Source: an uncultured Sphingorhabdus sp. (lineage in GTDB: Bacteria; Pseudomonadota; Alphaproteobacteria; Sphingomonadales; Sphingomonadaceae). Taken from it: a DNA stretch of 64,000 nucleotides. Positions 38,036 through 45,858 of the stretch are shown piece after piece. Within the stretch, counting starts at the first letter, position 1. Every line of letters starts with the position of its first letter. Made by a program: the position numbers and the translations under genes. The notes below the pieces were generated by a model, which ran no database searches, had not been told where the DNA came from, and worked only from the letters and a program-made list of their open reading frames with translations. The stretch spans positions 1,946,328-2,010,327 of the forward strand of contig CANMXN010000001.1 of NCBI GenBank assembly GCA_947501885.1. Direction: 5' to 3'.

Positions 38036-39222
38036 TTTACCAATCCAGATATATTAGATATTATATTACCATCAGTGGTTACATTGCCATGTGATTGAGG
38101 GGAAGACTTTATCGTGCGTTGACCCATCATGTGGACATATTGACCTATCGCTTGTTCTAATTGCTTGATCCATTGTTTTAAATCATGCTCATCTGCGCGA
38201 TCAGCCAACCTATCATAGCTTGCAGGGGATATATTGGCTGCGGCAAGGGCAGCAATCCATTCGGATTTGGAAAATATTTCATAATCTTCATTGGCAATAC
38301 GGCCACGTGATTCAAACACTGCTATTTTCCGTTGCAATGCCTTTCGATTACTCATCTCTTTTTTATCATGTGCAAGAAGTGCATTCATATCTCTAATATG
38401 TTCTTGTTCGGCATTCGCAAGGCGGTTATATTCATTCAGTTCTGAAGGCGCAAAGCTAGTATCTGGCCAGAGTGCAATGAGTCTCTCCATTGCTATTTGC
38501 AGGCGGTATAGGCGGATACCATTTTTGTGATCGGTTTCATCAAAGTTGCGGCATATGGATAGACAATTGCCATGCCAATTATCCATTAATGTTGATATGA
38601 TATTACTGACATGGCCGTCGCGTGTTGCATCAATATAGAGATCTGCTTGAATATGAGTGTCGCCGCAATCAATAGCAGAAATTTTACCGCTATCATGATG
38701 GACTTCTAATTTTTTTGCTTCAAGATTCAGTACATCTTTTGCGGCCTGTTTGAGCATGCTCAAATAACCATTTGTTGATAGATCATAGCCATAGTCATAA
38801 CTTGGCATCCCTTGCGGCGCTTGCGGAATGAATAAAGCTGCTTTTTGCAGAGCAAGGGATAGATTGAACAGATTGATGTTTTGAATAGGAGTGTCTGGAT
38901 ATATACGTCGCCAAAGATGTTGAAACTCTGCACCATCTCTATCTAGGCCATAACGGCCAAACGGTAATGCAATATCGGCATTGATAGTGGCTGCGAGCAG
39001 GGGCTTGGCCTGAGCATGCTGTCCTAAGTCAGCTTCGCTAAATTGTAATAGAGCATGCATATCCTTGCTATTCGGACGTGCGATAAGCCTATTCTCATCT
39101 TTGCTTTTGCTGGTTTCAATAATGCTAATCTTATATGCACTGGGTAGGCGCGCCCGTATATATGCGGCTGGTAACCAAGCTTCGATTGAGCTGCCAATTA
39201 TAGCAATGCTTTTAATCGTCAT
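38032..39222 (-). CDS. Degenerate halogenase-like protein without catalytic motifs
   Basis: A 396-residue protein that is recognisably a halogenase relative by position-by-position similarity (SIAIIGSSIEAWLPAA for the FAD strand; PFGRYGLDRDGAEFQHLWRR; RIANEDYEIFSKSEWIAALAAANI near the C-terminus). It has lost the GGGTAG glycines, the catalytic Lys (the position reads ATINADIAL), the WxWxIP motif and the PLEST Glu, together with about 100 central residues. The reading frame is intact and coupled by ATGA overlaps on both sides, which argues against recent decay. It may be a non-catalytic partner of its paralogues. The frame can be extended to 39255, but ATG 39222 fits the fold and the overlap. 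Confidence 0.8.
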   Translation of the reverse strand: MTIKSIAIIGSSIEAWLPAAYIRARLPSAYKISIIETSKSKDENRLIARPNSKDMHALLQFSEADLGQHAQAKPLLAATINADIALPFGRYGLDRDGAEFQHLWRRIYPDTPIQNINLFNLSLALQKAALFIPQAPQGMPSYDYGYDLSTNGYLSMLKQAAKDVLNLEAKKLEVHHDSGKISAIDCGDTHIQADLYIDATRDGHVSNIISTLMDNWHGNCLSICRNFDETDHKNGIRLYRLQIAMERLIALWPDTSFAPSELNEYNRLANAEQEHIRDMNALLAHDKKEMSNRKALQRKIAVFESRGRIANEDYEIFSKSEWIAALAAANISPASYDRLADRADEHDLKQWIKQLEQAIGQYVHMMGQRTIKSSPQSHGNVTTDGNIISNISGLVK

Positions 39223-40745
39223 GCCGCTGGCTCTGCTGCAAGGGGTGAAGGGCAATATTGCGTAATATAATCGCTATGTTGTGGTAATTCATTGGCGCTG
39301 CGTTGCATTAATTGTTTCAGGCCATTGAGGTGATGCTTAATATCACTATCGGGCAATAATGATACACGATCATCCCATTGGCGCGGAATGATGCGTTGCC
39401 CCAGATAGACTGCTATCCAACTAGGTTGTAGAAATAATCCACGATCATAAGCGGTTACGCGGCCTCGTTGTCTAAATAGCTCCATTTTTTCGTTAAGGCT
39501 GTCGGGAATCTGCATGGTACGCATATAGTTCCAAAACTCGCTATCATCGCGTTCTGTCGCATGGTAATGAAGGATAAGAAAGTCGCGCACGCGCTCAAAT
39601 TCTAAATCCATCAAATCATTATATTCCTTACGATCTATATGAACACTGCTGGCTGATGGAAAATGCTCCAGTAATTTGGTGATGCCCTCTTGTATTAAAT
39701 AGATGCTGGTTGATTCCAGCGGTTCTAAAAAACCACCAGACAAGCCAATAGCGATACAGTTTTTATTCCATAATTTTTTACGTTTGCCCGTTGTGAATCT
39801 CAAAAAACGTGGTTCTGATAGGCATTCACCATCCAGATTATCGAGTAATGATTGACGCGCTTTTTCATCGCTAATGAAATTGCTTGAATAGACATGTCCA
39901 TTACCTGTACGATTCTGCAATGGGATACGCCAGCGCCATCCCGCTTTATCCGCAGTGGCGCGCGTGTAGGGTAATAATGGGCCGTAAGACTTGCATGGTG
40001 CAGCAACGGCGCGATCACATGGCAAAAATTTGGTCCATTCGTCATAGCCTGTTTCTAAAGCGCCTTCGGTTAAGACGCCACGAAAACCGGTGCAATCAAT
40101 AAATAAGTCACCGCTGATTTCTTCGCCATTCTCTAGCTTTACGCTGCTGATATTACCGTTCTCACCATCACATATGACGTCAACCAATTTACCCTCTATA
40201 CGTGTTACACCTCGCTCTTCTGCATGTTTACGAAGGAAGGGGGCGTATTTGGTGGCATCAAACTGATAGGCATATTTATAGGTGGAATGAACCGAACGAA
40301 AATCATTGGATGGCGGGCGAAACCTGGCATTGCGGCAAGCCATGATAGGCAAGGAATAATGATCCATGCTGGCTGTTTGTGGATCATCCATCATGCTGCG
40401 CCAATAATGGTGAAATCCAATGCCAGCATTGGGCAAACCAAATTCACCAAAGGGATGGATATAGCTGTCGCCAATACGGCCCCAATTGACAAATTCGATG
40501 CCCAGTTTGAATGTTGCAGATGTTGCTGCCATAAATTCAGCTTCATCTATACCGATGGTTTCATTAAAAAATTTAATATGCGGCAGTGTTGCTTCGCCGA
40601 CGCCAACAATTCCGATTGCCTCGGATTCTATGAGCGTGATTTTAAGGCCAGTGCTACCTAGCATTGAGGCGAGGCCCGCGGCACACATCCAGCCAGCCGT
40701 GCCGCCACCAACAATGACAATATTTTCAAATTTGGCCATTTCCAA
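39219..40745 (-). CDS. Flavin-dependent tryptophan halogenase family protein 3
   Basis: The first gene of the halogenase series, 508 residues. Motifs: GGGTAGWMCAAGL, catalytic Lys80 in ATFKLGIEF, WRWRIPLQNRTGNG and FLEPLESTSIYL. It begins at TTG 40745 five bases after AGGAGAGG; ATG 40739 is the alternative. The stop is shared with the start of the degenerate paralogue (ATGA). It diverges from the DUF6445 gene, with 88 bp between that should hold both promoters. I see no LacI-type operator there. Confidence 0.9.
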   Translation of the reverse strand: MEMAKFENIVIVGGGTAGWMCAAGLASMLGSTGLKITLIESEAIGIVGVGEATLPHIKFFNETIGIDEAEFMAATSATFKLGIEFVNWGRIGDSYIHPFGEFGLPNAGIGFHHYWRSMMDDPQTASMDHYSLPIMACRNARFRPPSNDFRSVHSTYKYAYQFDATKYAPFLRKHAEERGVTRIEGKLVDVICDGENGNISSVKLENGEEISGDLFIDCTGFRGVLTEGALETGYDEWTKFLPCDRAVAAPCKSYGPLLPYTRATADKAGWRWRIPLQNRTGNGHVYSSNFISDEKARQSLLDNLDGECLSEPRFLRFTTGKRKKLWNKNCIAIGLSGGFLEPLESTSIYLIQEGITKLLEHFPSASSVHIDRKEYNDLMDLEFERVRDFLILHYHATERDDSEFWNYMRTMQIPDSLNEKMELFRQRGRVTAYDRGLFLQPSWIAVYLGQRIIPRQWDDRVSLLPDSDIKHHLNGLKQLMQRSANELPQHSDYITQYCPSPLAAEPAA

Positions 40746-40833
40746 CGTGGCCTCTCCTCGAATGTTTTATTATTACACCATAGGCTATAGATTTATCCAA
40801 AAAATTAGCATTTGAAATATACTGATCTATTGC

Positions 40834-41571
40834 TTGGACTCATATATTCGTTACGATAGAGATGATAATTATGAACGAAATTGGCTAAGTGGCAATCAAA
40901 AAATGCAATATGACATCGTTAGACATGGTAACGAGCAAGAACCAGTCATCATTATTGATGATTTTTCTTCACATTTTGAGCAGTTGAAAGAGGCATCTTT
41001 ATCGGCAAATTTTGCGCCAGCATTGGCTGGTTATCCAGGAATAAGAAGTCCGCTTAATCCATCTTATCTTGGAGAGCGTGGGGAATTATTATCCGAAATT
41101 ACACGCAATATTTATGGTTTTACCAAAGGCATAAATTGTGAGAGTTGCGATTATTCAATAGTTACGGCAAAACCGCATGATTTAGTATCAGGCCAGTGTA
41201 TTCCTCATTATGATAGCGCGGATAATGATGTTTTAGCAATGATGCATTATATGCTGGGCGCACAATCAGGAGGGACAGCCTTTTATCGGCATAAGGCTAC
41301 TGGATTTGAAGCGATTACCCCCGAACGTCAGTCGCATTATAAAGCTATATTAAAATCTGAAAGAGAAAGTTTGGGAGAGGCTCATAAAAGCTATATATAT
41401 GGTGATAATAAACAATTTGAGATGATTGGCGAAGTAGAAGCCAAGCCTAATAGGCTTATCTTATATCGCGGTAGGATATTGCATTCTGGCTGTATTGCTA
41501 AGGATGCTAATTTATCGCCTGACCCTGCAATTGGCAGAATCACGATCAATGGGTTTTTGGTCGATAAATAA
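40834..41571 (+). CDS. DUF6445 protein, 2-oxoglutarate-oxygenase-like
   Basis: About 245 residues, with a possible later start at ATG 40903. The C-terminal two-thirds has the HxD...H...R layout of Fe(II)/2-oxoglutarate oxygenases: IPHYDSADNDV, then GGTAFYRH, then LILYRGRILHSG followed by GRITINGF. It belongs to the DUF6445 group, which is often found beside TonB receptors and tryptophan halogenases. The biochemical role is not established; oxygenase activity is inferred from motifs only. It is divergent from the halogenase series and convergent with the LacI regulator. Confidence 0.75.
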   Translation: MDSYIRYDRDDNYERNWLSGNQKMQYDIVRHGNEQEPVIIIDDFSSHFEQLKEASLSANFAPALAGYPGIRSPLNPSYLGERGELLSEITRNIYGFTKGINCESCDYSIVTAKPHDLVSGQCIPHYDSADNDVLAMMHYMLGAQSGGTAFYRHKATGFEAITPERQSHYKAILKSERESLGEAHKSYIYGDNKQFEMIGEVEAKPNRLILYRGRILHSGCIAKDANLSPDPAIGRITINGFLVDK

Positions 41572-41620
41572 GAGAGATAGCAGATAGTCTCTGCAGCTAA
41601 TCATTTGTACAATAATATAT

Positions 41621-42649
41621 TCAATGCTTTGGCGGTGCAGAAGAATCGCGCTCAATGAGAGCATGGTCCATCACCACTGATTTCTTCTCGGAAATGTCTG
41701 TATAATTATGATTGATATAGTCTGCTAATAATTCAACTGCCTTTGCTGTTAACTCTGCAATAGGTTGACGAATAGTGGTAAGCTGCGGACTAATGATACT
41801 AGCGATTGGTGTATCATCAAAACCAACAATAGTGAGGTCAGAGGGTATGGCAATGTTGCGCTTATAAGCAGCGGCAATTACTGCTGCGGCCATATCGTCA
41901 TTACAAGAAAATATTGCGGTTGGCCGTGTTTTGCGATCAAGCAATTTTTCTGCTGATTCTAGTCCTGAAGCATAATCAAAATATCCCAACTCAATTAATT
42001 CTTCATCGACTTTAACATTATTATTTTCATGGGCTTGATAAAAACCATTAAGGCGTTTTTTGGAAGAGCTATGGTCAGGATGTCCTTTCACAAAACCAAT
42101 ATTTTTATGCCCTAATTTGAACAGATATTCGGTCATTTCTCTAGCAGCACTTGTGTCATCCATGGTGACAGAAAGTTGAGGTGAATTAATATCATCGGGG
42201 GAAATAACGACATAATTGCAATTATTCTCTTTTAAAAATGCAATTATTTGTGGGTTATCGCAAATGGGCGGAGACAAGATAAAGCCGGATGGTGATATAT
42301 TTTGTAATAGTTTTTGAACATCATCAACGCCATTTGGACATTCGTTTAATATCAATTGTATGGACAATTCTTGGCATTTTTTTAAGGCACCAAAGTGGGT
42401 GTTTTGCAAATAACTTCCACTCGGATTATCGACCAATAATGCAATAATTTGTGCATTTCCTGATCTTAAAGTCCGCGCGGCTTGGTTTAATTTATACCCT
42501 AATTTCGTTGCAGCGGCGAGCACGGTCTCACGGGTTGTTTCGCTGACATATTCTTCTTTATTGAGGACGCGAGAGACAGTTTTGAGAGATACGCCTGCGG
42601 AACGTGCAACATCAACCATCGTGGCTGTTTTATCTGTTTGTTTCTTCAA
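41621..42649 (-). CDS. LacI-family transcriptional regulator
   Basis: A LacI/GalR regulator of about 342 residues. The N-terminal HTH (MVDVARSAGVSLKTVSRVLN) and hinge helix (NQAARTLRSG) are clear, followed by a periplasmic-binding-protein-like effector domain (residues 60-340) that binds a sugar. I took TTG 42649 with GGGGA just upstream; a GTG at 42694 would add 15 residues. It faces the permease gene. The palindromes at 34832, 42836, 45691 and 49572 are its most likely targets, making it the local control gene for the sugar locus. Confidence 0.92.
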   Translation of the reverse strand: MKKQTDKTATMVDVARSAGVSLKTVSRVLNKEEYVSETTRETVLAAATKLGYKLNQAARTLRSGNAQIIALLVDNPSGSYLQNTHFGALKKCQELSIQLILNECPNGVDDVQKLLQNISPSGFILSPPICDNPQIIAFLKENNCNYVVISPDDINSPQLSVTMDDTSAAREMTEYLFKLGHKNIGFVKGHPDHSSSKKRLNGFYQAHENNNVKVDEELIELGYFDYASGLESAEKLLDRKTRPTAIFSCNDDMAAAVIAAAYKRNIAIPSDLTIVGFDDTPIASIISPQLTTIRQPIAELTAKAVELLADYINHNYTDISEKKSVVMDHALIERDSSAPPKH

Positions 42650-42835
42650 TTTTTCCCCACTTTCCAACTGAAAAATAATAACAGCCGAAACCACGCTCTA
42701 TATATGCGATGCTGAATGCATAAGTTGGAAGTGAATAAATCGCAAGTATGTTGCGAGATAAAATAATAATGCTGTTGCACATTATTACTATGAAACTATA
42801 TTTCCATGTTTCTACTGATAAATGTGTTCTTGCAA

Positions 42836-42849
42836 TGACAAGGTTGTCA
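42836..42849. promoter_or_regulatory. Putative LacI-family operator before the sugar permease
   Basis: TGACAAGGTTGTCA is a palindrome apart from its central GG and lies 40 bp before the permease start codon. It differs by one base from the exact palindromes near the GH3 and lactonase genes. Binding here would block or position RNA polymerase for the permease. Confidence 0.75.
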
Positions 42850-42888
42850 GGATATGCTATTTACCAGTTTATTATAAGGGGAGAGTTT

Positions 42889-44352
42889 ATGGTAGGAGCA
42901 GTCGGAGGACAAAGTAGCGGTAATAATGTGACAGGAAAGAACGTTACATTGGTGCTTTGCTTGGTATTCGCAGTATTTTTCATTTTAGGAGGCGTCACTA
43001 ACATTAATGACGTTCTTATTCCTAAGTTAAAAGGTCTTTATCAACTCTCTAATTTTCAAGCAAATCTAGTACAGTTTGCATTTTTCACAAGTTATGCAAT
43101 TTTTTCTATACCCGCAGGTATATTGCTGAGTAAATTAGGATATATTCGAGGTTTTGTGACTGGTTTTGTAATTGTGGCAATAGGTTCATTACTGTTTTTA
43201 CCTGCCGCCAATACTGGTATTTATGTGTCTTTCCTCGCAGCACTATTTGTTATTGGTGGTGGGATTACCATGCTTCAAGTCGCCATGAACCCTGTTATCG
43301 TTATGCTAGGTGATCCTGCAAAAGCTAGTAGTCGACTGACATTTGCACAATCATTTAACTCGGTCGGTGTATTCCTCATGGTTTTGGGCGGTGCTGAATT
43401 AATGTTAGGCGAGTCATCAACGGTTGACCCTACAACATTATCGGGGCAGGCCTTAACTGATTTTCGTATCGCTGAGTCTGCTATTATAGGTCAAGCATAT
43501 GTAGGATTGGCTATTGCTATGTCTCTTATTGCTCTGCTTTTTTGGGTATGGCGTTCAGTATTAGATGGTCAAAAAGTTGAGAGTGTTAAGACAGAAGGTA
43601 CATTGGACTTATTCCTTAATAATAAAAGATTACAATTTGGGGCTCTATGTATTTTTGCATATGTTGGGGCTGAGGTTGCGATTGGGAGTAATTTGGTCGA
43701 ATATCTAGGTGATGAACGAGTTATGGGTTTGTCTAATGAAGATGCAGGGCCATTGTTTTCTTTATACTGGGGCGCTGCAATGGTTGGTAGGCTTTTGGGT
43801 GGATTTATTCTTCGTTCATCTACGCGTGACGTTATATACATAACAATTGCATTTTTGGGTGCTGGTTTTATGTTTGTATCTGCTTATCTTACAGGCACAA
43901 TTCAGGGATATGCATATGCAATAGCTGTTTCATCTGTCTTAATTGGAATATATTGGATCGGTTCAAAACTAGAAGGTATATTACCAGAATCGGAAGCAGT
44001 TAAATCAGGTACTATTTTGTCTGCAGCCGCAATTATCAATGTAATATTATTAATTGTGTCAGCTACTACTTCGGGTGCTCTTGCTGGGTGGACATTGATA
44101 ATTATAGGTTTATTTAACTCTATAATGTTTCCCACAATATTTAGTATTGCTACGCAAGGTCTTGGTGAAAAAGCAGCCCAAGCATCTGGTATTTTATGTA
44201 CTGCGATAGTGGGTGGAGCCCTAGTTCCACCTTTGTTAGGTTTAGTTGCTGATATATCAGGGCTAGCTGTAGCTTTAATTGTACCATTAGTTTGTTATGT
44301 TATTATTTCTAGTTTTGGTTTCTATGCCAATAAAAATAATGTTGTAGGCTAA
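42889..44352 (+). CDS. FucP/GluP-type sugar MFS transporter
   Basis: An inner-membrane proton-coupled sugar permease of 487 residues with 12 predicted helices. It has the hallmarks of the FucP/glucose-galactose subfamily (LVFAVFFILGGVTNINDVLIPKLK near the start; QLSNFQANLVQFAFF; LQVAMNPVIVMLG). ATG 42889 with AAGGGGAG seven bases upstream was chosen; the frame extends to 42748 but without a ribosome site and through the operator. It would import glucose or a short oligosaccharide released by the GH3 enzyme. A strong terminator follows. Confidence 0.93.
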   Translation: MVGAVGGQSSGNNVTGKNVTLVLCLVFAVFFILGGVTNINDVLIPKLKGLYQLSNFQANLVQFAFFTSYAIFSIPAGILLSKLGYIRGFVTGFVIVAIGSLLFLPAANTGIYVSFLAALFVIGGGITMLQVAMNPVIVMLGDPAKASSRLTFAQSFNSVGVFLMVLGGAELMLGESSTVDPTTLSGQALTDFRIAESAIIGQAYVGLAIAMSLIALLFWVWRSVLDGQKVESVKTEGTLDLFLNNKRLQFGALCIFAYVGAEVAIGSNLVEYLGDERVMGLSNEDAGPLFSLYWGAAMVGRLLGGFILRSSTRDVIYITIAFLGAGFMFVSAYLTGTIQGYAYAIAVSSVLIGIYWIGSKLEGILPESEAVKSGTILSAAAIINVILLIVSATTSGALAGWTLIIIGLFNSIMFPTIFSIATQGLGEKAAQASGILCTAIVGGALVPPLLGLVADISGLAVALIVPLVCYVIISSFGFYANKNNVVG

Positions 44353-44375
44353 TAAAATAGAGCTATGTTAAAACA

Positions 44376-44410
44376 GGGTTGCAATTCGAATATGAGTTGC
44401 AACCCTTTTT
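44376..44410 (+). terminator. Intrinsic terminator of the permease gene
   Basis: GGGTTGCAA / TTGCAACCC, a 9-bp perfect stem with a 12-base loop, is followed by five T. It lies between the convergent permease and GH5 genes. Confidence 0.92.
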
Positions 44411-44503
44411 GTATCAATAATCTAAACTCTGATGCTTATGAATTGTGATGGATTGAAGTTTGCTCTCACTCCTATTCATTTTGTGTAATAGTACTACTCA
44501 TTC

Positions 44504-45586
44504 TTAGTCTCCAAGGACAATAGGCTTTTGCGATGCTGCTTTAATCTCATCTTCACTTACAACCATACCAAGTGCTGCCAGCATTTCGAAAATCCACCCC
44601 TTTTCATTTCGAACATGGAATGTGTTCGTATAAGACCATGCACACCAACCAATATTTAGATTCTCAGCAGTTCTTCGTACAGCATAACTATGTTTTGCGC
44701 GGTCTTTAATATCCGCAGTTTGAATGGAACCAAACTCTCCTAAGAATAGAGGCACGCCAGTGCGCTGCATAAAATCAATGGAAGCGTCTTCCATTTTTTT
44801 CATCCAACGATAATCTTCGTCGCTGCCAAATTTCGCTGGGGCAGGGGGCGATGGATTTACCCAATCGGCACCTTGATGAGAGAATTGAAATGGCTCATAG
44901 AAATGGAATGTTGCGATAATATTTTTATCATTTTTGGGTGGGTCAAATGTTTTTAGCGATTCGATACTACTCCAATCTTCGCCGCCAACTATCACTTTGC
45001 GGGTAGGGTTAGTTTTGCGTATTTCATCTAATGTGCGCTGAAATAATGGTTCAGCAACATCATTGGTCAATTTTTTATGTGGTTCATTTAGCAATTCAAA
45101 CATGACTGATTTGGGCTGATTTTGATAATGTTTGGCGATTTGCTTCCAAAGCCCCACGAAGCGATCGCTATGTCCTGTTGGATCATCAAAAATTTCATCA
45201 TAATAATGGATATTTATGATGATGTTCAATCCATGTTTTGTTGCATAAGCAACATTTGCATCTATTGTCGCAAAAAATCTGGTTTCAATAGTATAAGGTG
45301 CATTTTCATCGGCATAAGCCGACCAGCGTACGGGCAATCGCACCGTATCAAACCCTAATGCAGCAATCTCCTCATAGTCTTTTTCAGTCGGTAAACGGCC
45401 ATTCCAAGACAGGTCCTTTGGTTGATCAAACATGTTACCCATATTGAGGCATTTTTTAATTGGAATGGCTGGCACTGAACTATAAGGAATATCATTGGGT
45501 GGCCCATCTTGCGCAATTGATGAAGCTGCGGTGCTTGTGATGAATGCTGTTGCTACTAATAAGCTGATAATATTCTTACATTTCAT
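44504..45586 (-). CDS. Secreted GH5 glycoside hydrolase (endoglucanase-like)
   Basis: A 360-residue exported cellulase-family protein: signal peptide ending near SSIAQ, then a GH5 TIM barrel. The acid/base Glu lies in LLNEPH (about residue 180) and the nucleophile Glu in PLFLGEFGS (about residue 282). GFDTVRLPVRW, INIHYYDE and ATFHFYEPF are typical of the family. It would cut beta-glucan chains outside the cytoplasm. It is divergent from the GH3 gene, with an exact operator palindrome in the shared spacer. Confidence 0.92.
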   Translation of the reverse strand: MKCKNIISLLVATAFITSTAASSIAQDGPPNDIPYSSVPAIPIKKCLNMGNMFDQPKDLSWNGRLPTEKDYEEIAALGFDTVRLPVRWSAYADENAPYTIETRFFATIDANVAYATKHGLNIIINIHYYDEIFDDPTGHSDRFVGLWKQIAKHYQNQPKSVMFELLNEPHKKLTNDVAEPLFQRTLDEIRKTNPTRKVIVGGEDWSSIESLKTFDPPKNDKNIIATFHFYEPFQFSHQGADWVNPSPPAPAKFGSDEDYRWMKKMEDASIDFMQRTGVPLFLGEFGSIQTADIKDRAKHSYAVRRTAENLNIGWCAWSYTNTFHVRNEKGWIFEMLAALGMVVSEDEIKAASQKPIVLGD

Positions 45587-45690
45587 ATTTTCACTCCTAT
45601 TTCATTATAGGTTTATTCTAGAATGACATTGATATCATTACCTCAAACCTCTGCCTTTCAATAATGATAAATAGCCCGAAAATCTAGGAT

Positions 45691-45704
45691 TGACAAGCTT
45701 GTCA
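45691..45704. promoter_or_regulatory. Exact LacI-type palindrome between GH5 and GH3
   Basis: TGACAAGCTTGTCA is a perfect 14-bp palindrome in the 272-bp spacer between two divergent hydrolase genes, well placed to control both. The same 14 bases recur at 49572. Confidence 0.82.
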
Positions 45705-45858
45705 TAAAATAAGAGACTATGCTAGTGTGATGGTAAAAAATTCGTAAGTTATTTGTAAATGCTACGAATGGCTCTATTCATGATGTGAACGGGCATTTTA
45801 AATAGTGACTTTGAATTATTTATACATAAAATAAAATTCTATGCTTGGGGAGTAAAAA

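Noticed and set aside
42660..42750. TTCCAACT ... AGTTGGAA inverted repeat between the regulator and permease genes
   Set aside because: The arms are only 8 bp and about 60 bp apart, with no second copy elsewhere in the locus; chance cannot be excluded.
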